Positions 21,491 through 33,009 are shown, counted from the stretch's first letter. The stretch is DNA of 64,000 nt from Dasypus novemcinctus (GCF_030445035.2 NC_080701.1:25698798-25762797), one strand, 5' to 3'. The notes: a model not told the origin generated them from the sequence alone. Numbers and translations: made by a program.

Positions 21491-24331
21491 TGTAGCCGGA
21501 TATTCTCTAGGTTCGTGGCTAAGCTACTAGAAATGAATTTCAAGAGCAAGTCACGTTGATTAGGCCAGTAATTTATTCAGGTAGGGAGGGAAGAGAAATG
21601 GAAGAAAATAGCAGTTCATGGGTCCCAGAGAGAGGAAGGAGCTGAAAAGTGATGAAGCAGGCTGACTTAGGAACTACAAGTCCCCGTTATAAGTTTATAA
21701 ATGCCCAGGTTTTAGTTGTGGCCTTCATGGCAGGGGGAAATGGCACGAGCAGGGCGCAGAGGGCAGGAACAGGGTCTGGGTCCCACTTGCCTTTTAAACC
21801 ATTCATTATAAGACATGTAAAATTACACCAAAAATATATAGGGGCTGATAGGCTAAAATGTAAATCATAATGTAAAACATAAGATAACTAAAAATCTAGA
21901 TAATTGTGTAGTCTAAAATATAAACCACAATGTAAACACAAATGTTACCTTGTTTGAAAGCTATTGTCTCAATATCTGTACATCAGTTTCAGTAAATATA
22001 GTATGAATATGTAAAAAGATTATTGCTGTGGAAGAGAAAAGGTTTTATGTTGGACATGTGGGAGTACTGTATATTGTATATATGAATTACTGTGATCTAA
22101 AACTCTTGTGAAGATAAGCTTAATAATTAGAAAAAAGAAAAGAAAAAGATAGGACATAGACACTGAGGAAAAGACGGAAGTAGTTGCCTAGCCAAGTTGC
22201 ATACAGGGCAACACTTATTGCAGTGATGGAAGGCAAAACATCAAAAACAAAGCTTTTGCATTTTTAAATTTTTTGATACCCCAATTTATTTTTACCTTAA
22301 TTTCTCCAAGTTAATATGTATTCTATATCTAACCTTTAAACTCATCACTATATTCCATTTTACTAATAAGGAACCTGGTAATATATTGGGCTTCACTTTT
22401 CAGGAGGTTTTGGATCACAGAGAGGTTCAACAATGGCAGTGGAGGAATACTGGTGTGGGATGTTATTGACAGGGGACACGTGGTTGGCAGGGAGTTCTAT
22501 AGGGCATATATCCAGGGTACATTAAAATGTTTGGATATTTTCATAGTGGATACAATTAAAAACTACAACTGAGGGAGTGCTGAGTTCCTAGACAGGGGAG
22601 CTCTATCACAGTCCCTAAAGGAACAGCAACAATCCCCCAAGTGCAATGGCAAAGACCAAAAAAGAAGGGTGGTTCAACAATGAGCCCTTGATACTAATGA
22701 CTATGCTTGTGAGCCTGTGCACCTGAATAAGAACAAGGCCTAGAGCTGCAGGGTGCCTAAGAGTTACCTCCTGAGAGCCTCTGTGTTGCTCAAATGTGGC
22801 CAGTCTCAAAGCCAAACTCAGCATGTAAATGTGTTGCCTTCTCCCCCAGAGTGGGACATGATTCCCGGGGATGAGCCTCCCTGGCGCCGAGGGATTACTA
22901 CCAAGTACCAGCTGATGATGTAACTAGAAAATGACCTTGAATACAAGGGTCAACTTGGACCAGCAGAATATCTCAGTCTACATATAATAATAGGAGTTAA
23001 AAATGCTTTTAGACCTGAATCAAGGGGGAAATGGAAAGGACAGATGAGTTTATATGGCTATGAGTCTCCAAAGAACAGCTGGGAGGTTATCAGAGGGGTT
23101 GCTCTTATGCACACCTCAGCAGAGTCCCAGAGACAGATGAAGTAGATACAAACCTGGGTATTGGTTCTTCTGAGGGCTACAGAGACCCACAGGTTCTATG
23201 GTCATGGCAGATGGAGTTCAGTGCCATGTTAGTTGCCCTTCTTTGGAGTTTGTCTTTCTGTGTGATGGAGCTGGACTCAGATGTGATCTTTTTTCACAAG
23301 ATGTTCTGTTATGTTTACCAGAACTGTAGTTGGTGCTGGGGTTTAATACATACCCAGAGGATCTGAATCTCTGGACTGACCATATGATAGCCAGGCCCTG
23401 AGCCACAAGAGACTTCAGCTCCTACACTCTGATTTATTGCACTTACCCCACTCAGCCAACATGGAGTTGAAGAATGTCAACCACCACACCAGGGAGCCAA
23501 AAGTGCCTACAACTGAAAGCAGGAGGATTGCATCCAGTATCCATGTGGAATCTAAGCCCTCTCTTGATATAGATGTGGAGTGGACACAACCAATTCAAGG
23601 TCCACAGGATGGAGGAATAGAATATGGATTAGAGTGGACTTATTGATATTCTATTCATGAACTATTGTGATTAGTAATCGAAGAAAATGTGGCATTGGTG
23701 TGGAGAAAGTGGCCATGGTGGCTGCTGGGTGTAGGGAATAGGAGGAAGAGATGAGAGGTGGAGGCATTTTCGGGACTTGGAGTTGTCCTGGGTGGTGCTG
23801 CAGGGACAATTACCGGACATTGTATGTCCTCCCATGGCCCACTGGATGGAACGTGGGAGAGCGTGGGCTATGGTGTGGACCATTGACCATGAGGTGCAGC
23901 GGTGCTCAGAGATGTATTCACCAAATGCAATGAATGTCTCATGATGATGGAGATTGTTGCTATGGGGGGAGTAATGGGGTGAGGGGTGTGGGGGCTATAT
24001 GGGGACCTCATATTTTCTGAATGTAATAAAATAATAAATAATAAAAAAATAATAAACCATTCATTATTCCGCCCCTTTGCAGGGGAGGAGTTCCAGCCGG
24101 TTGGCTGTTTTGATTGATTACTCCACCCATCGATCCCCCAGGAGGGCCCCATGATAAGGTCCCTGGAGAATATCCAGGCTTCTCCTGGCTTCCCGAGGAA
24201 ATCTCATTCCAAATGGGAATTCTCGTGAGGGTCTTCAGCAGCCGTCCCGTGGGTATTGAGGTTCAAGTGGGGTTTTTTGCTAGGTTTTAGATCCGTCTAT
24301 TGATTCCCTGTTTTACTAGCCTGTGTCAACA
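21491..24331 (-). mobile_element. LTR (minus strand) cut in two by an L1 insertion
   Basis: The two LTR parts are 21491-21809 and 24054-24331. On the minus strand the LTR begins TGTTGACACAGGCTAG at 24331, and it ends ...CTACA at 21491. AATAAA (+ strand tttatt near 21573) is present. It belongs by eye to the same family as the LTR at 9575-10212. The L1 lies exactly between two copies of aaaccattcattat. Confidence 0.75.
21796..24067 (+). mobile_element. L1 3' region insertion with 14-bp target-site duplication
   Basis: The direct repeat aaaccattcattat at 21796-21809 and 24054-24067 flanks about 2.24 kb of L1-type sequence ending in an A-rich tail (ataataaataataaaaaaat). The last 1.2 kb is a long 3' UTR also present reversed at 55165-56970 and, as a short piece, at 4800-5119. 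No intact ORF2 remains, and the 5' part is truncated. Confidence 0.8.
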
Positions 24332-24840
24332 TCTTACCATCCTGCCGCTCTGGCCCAAAGGCCCATGGAAGCTTCTCTACCATACTCAAGGAGGGCCCAC
24401 CCGGTGACGGCCTCTCTCTAAGGGTGCCACACACACACACACAAGGGTACGGAGGGTAGGTGGATACAGACACACACAAAGAAGGCAGGATGAGAGGGGA
24501 AACCTTGAAGAGGAGAGCCCAAACAGAGGGCAGTGGGTAAGAGCTCCTGGAAAAAGAGCAAAACCAGACTCTGTTAGAGGAGAGGCAGAAAAAAGAAGTG
24601 TGCTGGGGGTCCCTGGGGAAAGGATTGCTGCAGTATGTTGGGAATCTTCCAGTTGCTCAAAGCCTGTCTCTTTCCCAGCGAGCAGGGTTTCCCGCTTCAT
24701 TCTTTAGCCTCCTCTCCTTGTCACAGACCACCCCCCTCCCCAGCAGAGAAACCCACCAGGGACCCCTAAGGCGCCTCCGGGGTGGAGTCTGGTGGCCTGG
24801 CGCACAGGGTCTGAGTCACACTTGCCTGTCACATCCTTCT
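24332..24840. other. Spacer upstream of the CpG-island unit
   Basis: Moderately GC-rich, with a short CA repeat at about 24430-24445. No repeat family or gene is recognised. It may hold upstream regulatory sequence for the unit that starts near 24910. Confidence 0.35.
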
Positions 24841-24879
24841 CCTTTCCGCTGAGACGTGAGAAGCTGCACCCCCGGGGTT

Positions 24880-24886
24880 TATAAAT
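24880..24886 (+). promoter_or_regulatory. TATA box of the PPP1R3C-like unit
   Basis: TATAAAT lies at the edge of a CpG island, 82 bases before a good 5' splice site. It would place the transcription start near 24910. Expression is inferred and not shown. Confidence 0.55.
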
Positions 24887-24909
24887 GGTTTCCGCTGGAG
24901 ACACTGATC

Positions 24910-24961
24910 TCAGACCAGGGCTGCCCCGTCGGCCGCACACCGCCTCGGGAAGCCGAGTGGA
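24910..24961 (+). other. Predicted non-coding exon 1 of the PPP1R3C-like unit
   Basis: The exon is bounded by the expected start downstream of the TATA box and by a consensus donor, A|GTAAGT, at 24962. It contains no ATG in the frame that would join exon 2, so translation would have to start in exon 2. The start coordinate is an estimate. Confidence 0.5.
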
Positions 24962-25192
24962 GTAAGTACTCGCCGCCGGCACCTGGCGTGCCCCAGGTCT
25001 CCGGGACCTGACAGCTCGGCTCCCGGCCCAGGGCACCCTGCTTTACGCAGCAGCTTCACCTGACCCGGGTGGGACAGGGGACGGAGGGGGTTGGGCCGCG
25101 GGGCCGAGCGGGAGGGAGAGGCAGGCGGGCGACCGGCCGGGATGCCTGGTTCCGCCGCGCTCTCATCAGAGCCCCTTTCCCTTGCGTCACAG

Positions 25193-25563
25193 GCGCCCCG
25201 GTGCCACCAGCAGCGCCTTCGGCGGTCCTGCCCATGCACTTCGGCCGCAGCCCAGGTCCCCAGCAGCTCCTGCGGGCGTGGCGCGAGGAGCCGCGGTCCC
25301 CGCTGTCCTTCCGCTCCTGCCTGGCGCGACCTCCTGAACGCGGGAGACCCAAGAAGCACGTGATGTTTGCGGACGCCCAGGGGCTCTCGTTGGTGTCGGT
25401 GCACGGGGTGGAGCAGGCTGCGGACAGAGACGCCGCGGAGCCCGCCACGCACGCGCTGCGCTCATCCCGCACCTTGGAGGGACCGTCCGCGCTGGCGCCC
25501 GCGAGCGCAGAGCGTGCGCCTGGAGCGGCGCGCGGCGGGGCGGCGCCTCCTGCGAGCGCCTGA
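25193..25563 (+). CDS. PPP1R3C-like glycogen-targeting PP1 subunit fragment, probably truncated
   Basis: An acceptor with a pyrimidine tract (ctttcccttgcgtcacag) ends at 25192. The frame that follows has its first ATG at 25234 and a stop at 25561-25563, giving 109 residues. Residues 40-54 read KKHVMFADAQGLSLV. This fits the RVxF-type PP1-docking motif and the FADxxGLxL signature of the PPP1R3 family, which brings protein phosphatase 1 to glycogen and glycogen synthase. The sequence before the ATG (SAVLPMHF) and an intron near the N-terminus recall PPP1R3C. Family members are usually about 285-320 residues with a CBM21 domain after the docking motif. None is seen here before the stop. A VRLER peptide in another frame near 25516 may be a weak trace of the CBM21 start. 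It could be a decaying gene, a short protein, or a true gene hidden by a sequence error. Confidence 0.6.
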
Positions 25564-25720
25564 GCAGCCCCGCAGGTCGGGGGCGCGCGGGGCGGCGGAG
25601 CTCGCGTCCCCTGCCATGCCCGCGGGTGCTGCCAGGCAGTGCCCTGCGATCACCAGCTAGCGCCCCGCGCAGGCGAGGCTCCCGGCTACGCCTTCCAGGG
25701 GGAGCGGCCACTAGGACCCC

Positions 25721-26329
25721 CGGGCCCAGCGGCCTCCAGCCGGCCGACTTCTCTTTAGTGTGCTCAGCAACTCTTCACGGGACAGTAATCAAGGGCAAAA
25801 CGACTGCCCGGTGCCCGGCGCACAGTCCTGCTCGTGGGAATGAGGCCCGCACATCCGGCGAGCCCTCCGTGGTTCGTTTTCACGCTGAGGAACTCCCTGT
25901 CCGCGTTTTGCGTGTTTGCTCTCCTGGCAATGTACTCAGACTCCCTGACCTGGGACCTCCCGTGTGGGAGGCGGGCGCCCAACTGCCACAGCCGCTCCAC
26001 CGGACTCTTTTCTTGATCGTGGCTTCAGAGTGGGGGAGACAGGCTGGCCTCAACTCCTGCCCCCAGCAGGAGGGCTCCAGGGAATTGCCTTCTTCTCTCC
26101 GACCGGCAGGCTCCTTTCCTGACTAGCAGGCGGGAGAGCTCCTTTTAGGAGAAAGGCGCTGTTTACCATTCCCGGAAGCCTTTGGAGTAGGAAGAGAGAG
26201 GAGCAGGGTCAGGCTTGTTAATAGGTAATGATTTAAAAGGCCCAACGGGGAGTGTCTGAAAGGTCCAGGCCACGGAGGCCAGGTTGGGGAGCAGCTCTTT
26301 ACAGGCCATTAGGGAGGCCGGGCACCTTT
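25721..26329. repeat. Downstream flank of CpG island 1 with a SINE fragment
   Basis: A reversed tRNA-like SINE head fragment is seen at about 25940-26010 (gacctgggacctcccgtgtg). The rest is GC-moderate sequence without a recognised feature. I searched 25564-26330 by eye for CBM21-like peptides and found none. Confidence 0.45.
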
Positions 26330-26756
26330 GCACTTTTTTTGTTTTTAATGATTTATTTTACTTATTTCTCTCCCCATTCCCCCCGTTGTCTGCTCTCTGT
26401 GTCCATTTGCTGTGTGTTCTTCTGTGTCTGCTTGTCTTCTCATTAGGCATTTCTGGAACCCATCCTGGGACCTTCCGGAGTGGGAGAGAGGCGATTACTC
26501 TCTTGTGCCACCTCAGCTCCCTGTTCTGCTACTTATTCTACTTATTTTCTCTCCTCCGTGTCTCCTGTGGCGTTATCTTGCTGTGCCAGCTCTCTGCATA
26601 GGCCGGCGTGGGGCGGCTTTCCCACATGGGCCAGAACTCGGCGTGGGCCAGCTCGCCACCTGGGCCAGCTTGCCCTCCCCAGGGGGCCCTGCGCATGGAA
26701 CCCAGGACCTCCTATGTAGTAGACAGGAGCCCAATTGGGTGAGCCACAGCCATTTC
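26330..26756 (-). mobile_element. Older DAS-related SINE, minus strand
   Basis: The reversed A tail near 26333-26375 is followed by the body, and the reversed tRNA head ends near 26756. The body resembles the copies at 6746 and 29097 and differs from the younger SINE type. Confidence 0.8.
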
Positions 26757-28180
26757 CCACGGTTGCTCTTTTGCTTTCTTGTTCTGAGCAGGGCTTGTTT
26801 TCTGGCCCTGAAGATGTTCTTGGGTACTCAGAGTTTACCAAAAGACATGTTTGTGGAAGCATCTTCAATTGTTCCTGTTGTAAGAGTCTTCATCACATAA
26901 GAGTCTGGGGAAATTCTGTCCCTCTCCATTTCAATGGGCATGCTTTAAAAGCGAAAAACTTGCTTTCGGTGGTTTATTACAATTAGTTTGTAATTTACCT
27001 AGACCCAGGACCCTGATCTTGGCTCCTCTAGCACCGGCTACTTCCCCAATTGTAGTATTTCTTGCCCTGTGTTGAAACTGCTTAGTGGACTGTTTGCCGC
27101 CTCACCAGGCCACAGGTGCTGACGGCGGGGACAGGCCTGCTGTATGTGCTGCGGCCTCCAGGCAGCACCCGGACGGAGCTCAGAGCTCTGGGCTTGGAAA
27201 AATACCCGAGTGTCTGTGCCAAGTGGGCTTCTAGCTTCAGTTTCCAGTGCTCCGAGATCTTTCGGTTTTGAAAGATCTCGTGAGTCTCTTTTTAGAGGTT
27301 GGTCATGCTCTCGAATTATTGTGCAGCGATGACAACTTTTCTATGCAAAGGATCATCTTACTCCTTACCACCACGTCCCCCTCGTTCCCACTGCTCGTTC
27401 TCTGTGGCAAACCACCTGGAGGCTCTGCCAGCCAGCTAATGGGGTAGAGACGGAAGCAGCCAAACCCAGGCTTCCGGGAACAGCGGCCAGAGCTGCAGCT
27501 TCCTCTTCTGCTAAGAGATGGTATTGCACCACCACACTTGCCTTCCTCGTCCTTTCTACACAGTCTAGTCCCGACTCCAACAAGGGATGATCTTAAATAG
27601 ATTTGGGGACTACTCTCTGAAATTAAAGCTAGTGAAAATGAAAAGAACGAGAGAAGCCAGCTATAAAAATGACTTACCCCTAGAACGTTCCATCATACAT
27701 TTCTAAAGAAACTCGGGCTTCTGAAATCTCACAGGTAAGAGCTGGGAAAAATACAGCTCGGGTCAGGACCTAACCCGGAAGGGAAATCCTGGAAGATGAC
27801 CGGGATTAGGTCCCGTCGTTGTTGAGGGCCTCAGATCTAGACTTTCTATATTCTCTGCAATTGAAGTTACACTTAAAATCACAGCAATTTGATTGCAAAC
27901 AGGATCAAGGAAAGAAACTGCCCACTGTTCCTCTTTGAAGTTTAACTTTGCCTCCCATTGCTAGACTTCACTGCTTGTAGTACACTCTGAATTAATATTT
28001 AATATTTTATAGAGCCTTATCTTGTGAATAGTACATGTTTGTTGCTTTTTTTCTGTTAAAATTGTTAATTTTGGAAATACTTACGCACCTTATGCCGCAA
28101 TTGTAATCCTGTAATTTTTTCTTTAAAATAGTGATGACCTAAAAAAAAAAAAATAGCCCAGGTCCCTCTCTCTTTTAATT
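26757..28180. other. Intergenic sequence without recognised gene
   Basis: Mixed-composition, apparently single-copy sequence. Short frames show no domains, and I recognise no repeat family with confidence. Confidence 0.35.
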
Positions 28181-28650
28181 TTATTTTGTTTTTTAACCAA
28201 CCAACTTCATTGATACATATTAATAAAGCATAAATCCATCCAAAGGATACAATCAGTAGTATTTGATGTAATCACCTATTTGCACATTCATCACTTCAGT
28301 CATTCTTAGAGCACTTTCATTATTCCAATAATAATAAAGGTAATAAAAACAAACAAACGAAACTCCCCTCTCAATCTCTCTATGCTTCCCCTGCCATGCA
28401 CAGCTGCTACTCTTTTTCCTTCTGTCTAGTATATTTGTATTTATATTTTGTAATAACAGTATTTGATATGCAATATCACCCATATTCATGTTTTACATGA
28501 GGTTTTACCGTCTTATACAGTTTACAGTTCTCTGTTAAAGTTTTTAGCTTTCCTTCTAGTAATACACATGTCCTTAGATTTTCCCTTTCAACCACTGTCA
28601 TCCCCATATAATAGCTCTGCTAGTTATAAACAGCCCAGTTCTCTCTGAAC
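28181..28650 (-). mobile_element. L1 3' UTR fragment, minus strand
   Basis: It begins with the motif ttcattgatacatattaata, also found at the small L1 tip at 53925-54035. It continues as L1 3' UTR (cacattcatcacttcagtca onward). Confidence 0.6.
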
Positions 28651-28704
28651 CTCTGAAAGGTCCAGTCTGAGATAAACTGGTTTAATTTATTACAATTTTT
28701 CCTA

Positions 28705-29560
28705 CAGTTTTAGTTTCCTAGGCTGCTCCAGCAAACACCATGAAATAGGTTGGCTTTAAAAACGGGAATTTATTTGCTCACAGAGTCCCCAAAAATGTCC
28801 AAATTGAAGTGCTATCAGGTGGCGCTTTCTTGCTGAAGACCAACTGCTGGTGATCCTTGGCTCATCTGTCACCTGGCAAGGCATGTGACGGCATCTCCTG
28901 CTTTCTCGTCTGGATTTCCTTGCTTTCAGTTTCTCGCTTCTGTGGCTTTTTCTCCTCTCTCTCTGAATTAATCCTGTTTATAAGGGACTCCAGTGACACT
29001 AAGACCTTTCCTGAAGGAGGTGGGTCATGCTTCACTGAAGTAACCTCATCAGAAGGCCCTATTTGCAATGGCTTTACACGCTAGGAATGGATTAACATTT
29101 TTAAAAATTTACTTATTTCTCCTTCCCCGCCCCATTGTTTTGCACTTCCTGTCTGCTCTCTGTGTCCATTTGCTGTGTGTTCTTCTGTGTCTGCTTGTCT
29201 TCTCTTTAGGCAGCACAAGGAACCTATCCTGGGACCCTCCCGAGTGGGAGAGCCGCGCTCAATCTCTTGTACCAGCCCAGCTCCCTGGTCTGCTGCGTCT
29301 CTTTACTGTCTCTCCTCTGTGTCTCTTTTTGTATCATCTTGCTGTGCCAGCTCTCCACAGGGGCCTGCACTTCTGCTTGGGCCAGTGCTCTGCTTAGGCC
29401 AGCTTGCTGCATGGGCCAGCTTGCCTTCAACAGGAGGTTCTGGAAATCAAACCCTGAACCTCCTATATTGTAGATAGGAGCCCAATCACTTGAGCCACAT
29501 CTGCTTCCCTGGATTAACTTTAAAAAACATACTTTTCCAGGGTATATACAGCCCCAAACC
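28705..29560 (+). repeat. Dispersed repeat, family A, split by a SINE
   Basis: It starts tagtttcctaggctgctcca and ends with ctggggtac-type sequence (here tccagggtatatacagcccc). A SINE is inserted at 29097-29510. Related copies lie at 30470-30925 (-), 30940-31395 (+) and 47098-47555 (+). The family is common in mammals, but I cannot assign a name with confidence. Confidence 0.6.
29089..29518 (-). mobile_element. DAS-related SINE, minus strand, with target-site duplication
   Basis: The direct repeat ggattaac occurs at 29089-29096 and 29511-29518. The reversed A tail, body and tRNA head lie between. Confidence 0.85.
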
Positions 29561-30465
29561 ACTACACCTACCAAGATAATGTTATGAGTCAATGAGCCCT
29601 GATGTTTTTGACATTAAGAACCACTTTTATTATGTTTCCCACACATCCCGAGTAGTGTCTACCAAACTTTATATATTAACTAGTTCATTTCCCCCATTTT
29701 AAAAGTCAAATGCATATGTACATTTGTTTTATCATCTATTTTCACTCATTCAACAAACATTTATTGAGCAACTATTTTGTGCCAGATATTGTGTTAAATT
29801 TTGGGGATAGAAAGATGAGTAAAACAAAATTCACAGTCCAATGGGGGGGGGGAGCAAAATGTATAAATAGATAACGAATGAAAATAAAACAACATTAGGA
29901 AAATCCAGTGAGTATAGGGAAGCACCGAGGGTGTCTAGCAGGAAAATCAGATAAAGCTTCCTTTTGGGATTGACTGCTAAAATGAATCTCTCAAAGATGA
30001 ATAGATGTTAAGCAAAAATTACATTTTAGTTGGCTTAAGTGGCCTTATTTCAGGTAAACATGTGGTTCCCACTAAATTTTTTTTATATGAGAGTATTTAT
30101 TACGTGCTAATTCCAATCAAAGGGTATATGTTGGTGGATTTTTTTTTCCCACTACACTTTTTGAATTATTAAAATATTGGAAGTTCCACTTTTCTTTCCT
30201 TGAGAGTCTCAGGAAGGCACCATTGTTTTAACAGTTGATAGTGGCAGATGGGAGTGATTTTAGAAAATGGAGACTTGGGCAAAGAGAAGTGGTTTACCCA
30301 TATTCATTCAAAAAGATGCTTTGCTCTGCCAAGTTTTGGGGCTGCATGGCAGGTAGAATCCTGTACAAGTAGAACCTTTGGGAGTATATCAAATTCCCAG
30401 AGTCCTTACAGCCATGCATTTCCTTTTTCTCTTTTTAAAACCCTATAGTTAACAAACAACCTATT
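29561..30465. repeat. Intergenic spacer with MIR/L2-like piece
   Basis: About 29745-29830 (caacaaacatttattgagca) is an L2 or MIR-type 3' segment. A G9 run lies near 29844-29852. No gene is seen. Confidence 0.45.
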
Positions 30466-30469
30466 GATG

Positions 30470-30925
30470 TATGTGCTGGTTAGGAACCGTATGTACCCCA
30501 AAAAATCATGACCTTAAAGCTAAACCATTCTTGTGAGTGTAAACGTATTGTAAGTAGGATCTTTTGATGAGGTTACTTCAGTTAAGGCATGGCCCAGGAT
30601 GAGTCTTAATCCTCTTACTGGAGTCCTTTATAAATAGGATGAATATGGAGACAGAGAGAGAAAGAAAGCCACAGAAGCCAGAGGGTGTACATTGATGAAA
30701 CCCAGAATAGAAGGGAGAGACCAGTGGGTGCTGCCATGTGCCTTGCCACATGGCAGAGAAGCCAAGGATCACTGGCAGCTAATTGTTGGGTAGGAAGCAT
30801 CACCTTGATAATGCTTGATTTGCACACTTTCTCAGATTCAAAACCATAAGCTAATAAATTCCCATTCTTCAAGCAAAACTCTTTCATGGTATCTGCTTCC
30901 AGCAGCCTAAGAAACTAAAACCACA
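30470..30925 (-). repeat. Dispersed repeat, family A, minus strand
   Basis: Reverse-oriented relative of the repeat at 28705, ending with the reversed start (gcagcctaagaaactaaaac). It lies head-to-head with the + copy at 30940. Confidence 0.6.
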
Positions 30926-30939
30926 TGAATTTGGTTTCT

Positions 30940-31395
30940 GTTTCAGTTTCCTAAGCTGCTCAAGCAAATACCATAGGGTTAGCTTAAACAATGGGAATTT
31001 ATTATTTTATGGTTTTGAGGATGACAGAAAAAAAAAAAAAGTCCACCTCAAGGCATCAAGGCAATGCTTTCTCCCCAAGGACTGATGTTCTGGGACTGGC
31101 TGCTGGCAATCCTTTGCTCCTCTGTCACCTGGAAAGGCACATGGCAGCTTTTCCAGGCTCTCTCTTGTCTTCTGTGTTCCCTTGATGTCCAGCCTCTTGT
31201 TTCCTGAGCTTTCTCTCTGTCTGAATTTCATTCTGCTTATAAAGGACTCCAGTAATAGGAGTAAGATCCAGCCTGAATGAGGTAGGTCACACTTAACCGA
31301 AGTAGCCTCATCAAACTGTCCTGCTTATCGGGGTTCATACCCACAGGAAGGGATTAAATTTAAGGACATGTTTTTCTGGGGTACCTAGAAGGAGA
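30940..31395 (+). repeat. Dispersed repeat, family A, plus strand
   Basis: It starts tcagtttcctaagctgctca and ends tttttctggggtacc. Together with 30470-30925 it forms an inverted pair with a very short spacer. Confidence 0.6.
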
Positions 31396-31468
31396 CTTTG
31401 CTACCACTAAGGGTATGACCTGACCTGAGGACTCTATTATTTTAATTTTGCAGTTTCGATTATCCATC

Positions 31469-31996
31469 TGTATTAGTCAGCCAAAGGGGTGCTGATGCAA
31501 AATACCAGAAATTGGTTGGTTTTTGTGAAGGGTATTTATTTGGGGTAGGAGCTTACAGATAACAGTACCAGCATAAGTTACTTTCCTCACCATAATCTAT
31601 TTTCATGTGTTGGAGCAGGATGGCTGCCAATGTCTGTCAGGGTTCAGGCTTCCTGGGTTCCTCTGGGCTCAGCTCCCCTGTTTTCTCTACAAGGTCAGCT
31701 GTAGACTATCAGGTGAATGGCTCTGTCTCTCTCCCTGGGGCTCCAGCTTCAGCATCAAACTCCAACATCAAAACTCCAACATCAGAAAACCCTCGCATCA
31801 AAAGCTCCAACTCTGTCTTTTGCCATGCCTTTTACCTGTGAGTCCCCACCCACCAAGGGGTGGAGACTCAATGCCCTAATGACGTGGCCCAATTAAAGTC
31901 CTAATCATAACTCAATCATGCCTAGGTACAGACCAGATTACAAACATAATCTAATATCTATTTTTGGAATTCATAACTATATCAAACTGCTACACT
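31469..31996. repeat. Dispersed LTR-like repeat, family B
   Basis: It runs from tattagtcagccaaaggggt to atatcaaactgctaca. On the minus strand it starts TGTAGCAGTTTGATAT, like an LTR 5' end. It contains a short internal tandem repeat (aactccaacatcaaa type) at about 31760-31815. A second copy lies at 37877-38443 in the opposite orientation. Confidence 0.55.
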
Positions 31997-32159
31997 GCCT
32001 AAATTAATAAGTGGGCCCTTTCTTTTTTTAATCAGTTTCTCCTGTACATATGATCAGCACAAATCAGTCCCCAGAACCAGATCATCCTGAAGAGGACTGG
32101 CAAAATTGAGTCTGTATACTTTCAAATTGAGGACCATGGGACACATCCAGACTGAAACA

Positions 32160-32560
32160 ATGTGTCCTCTTTTCTTTGCTCTTTTTTATTCTCTCTTTGC
32201 TCTTAATGGTAAATATTCTACTTCTTAAGTCTGAGCTTTCTTCTATTAATATGATCCAAAATGTGTACAATCCATATTCCGATGACACCCAAATTTGTAT
32301 CACTGACCCGAAACTCTCCTCTGAATTCCAGTCTCATATCGAAGAATGGCATCTCAAATTTAACATGTGCAAAAACAAATTATTTTCAAAAACTGCCTGT
32401 CCTCTCCCCCTGACCCCTGTCTCTCCCATGTCAGTAACTGGTAATTCCATCCCACTGGTTGTCCAGGCCCCAAAACTTAGAGCCATCCTTCACTCTTCTC
32501 TTTTTCTTCCATCCCACTTCTTACCTATCAGCAAATCCTTTAAAATATGGATAGGAAAAT
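32160..32560 (+). mobile_element. L2/CR1-type LINE reverse-transcriptase fragment
   Basis: A frame at 32176-32562 includes YSDDTQICI, a variant of the catalytic YADDTQ box of L2/CR1-type LINEs (about 32275). It continues with HLKFNMCK and LRAILHSSL-type segments expected after that box. It is an unusually long open remnant for such an old element, but it has no start, partner domain or gene context. Confidence 0.7.
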
Positions 32561-33009
32561 AATGCAGATAATATCTTCATGCAAGTATGAAATCAAAGAA
32601 GTTAAGGAAAATACTCTATAAGGTTAAATTTGATTTGGAATATCAATATGAACTCATGATTTTTCTTTGAAGTAATATGTATTTTCTGGCCCTATCTTCT
32701 GAAAAGGCCCAGATGCAAACTAGTGCTGGACTGTAGTCCCTAAATCCCATTTCCTACTAAAAATCAGGCTCTTTGGCAGTATGGCCAATCCCAGGGCAGG
32801 GACTGGAAGTATATAGAGGGAGCCTGGAATACCTTCTTATGCCAGAGAGCAAGAAAGCTAGCAAAGACTATTAAATCATGTTAAGAGGACACAGAAGCTC
32901 CTGATTAGCAAAAGATGGGACCATTTGAGCATCAAAAAGAATAATGACTGCAACTGATTGAAACACATGGACTCTCTATAAACCAGTGAACTCATCATCA
33001 TACCCCCTC

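Larger units (their letters stand above)
24900..25720. promoter_or_regulatory. CpG island 1
   Basis: GC-rich sequence dense in CpG lies in a region that is otherwise AT-rich or repeat-derived. It covers the predicted start, exon 1, the 5' splice site and the reading frame of the PPP1R3C-like unit. Undepleted CpG suggests the region is, or recently was, unmethylated in the germline. Confidence 0.8.

Noticed and set aside
21096..21530. 144-codon frame downstream of a SINE
   Set aside because: Its first part is SINE tail. The rest is Lys/Glu-rich with no recognisable domain, and it ends in an LTR.
25187..25711. Long minus-strand frames across CpG island 1 (up to 180 codons)
   Set aside because: GC-rich DNA has few stops, so long frames arise on both strands. 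These show only Arg/Pro/Ala-rich sequence and no domain, while the + frame has a family signature and splice sites.
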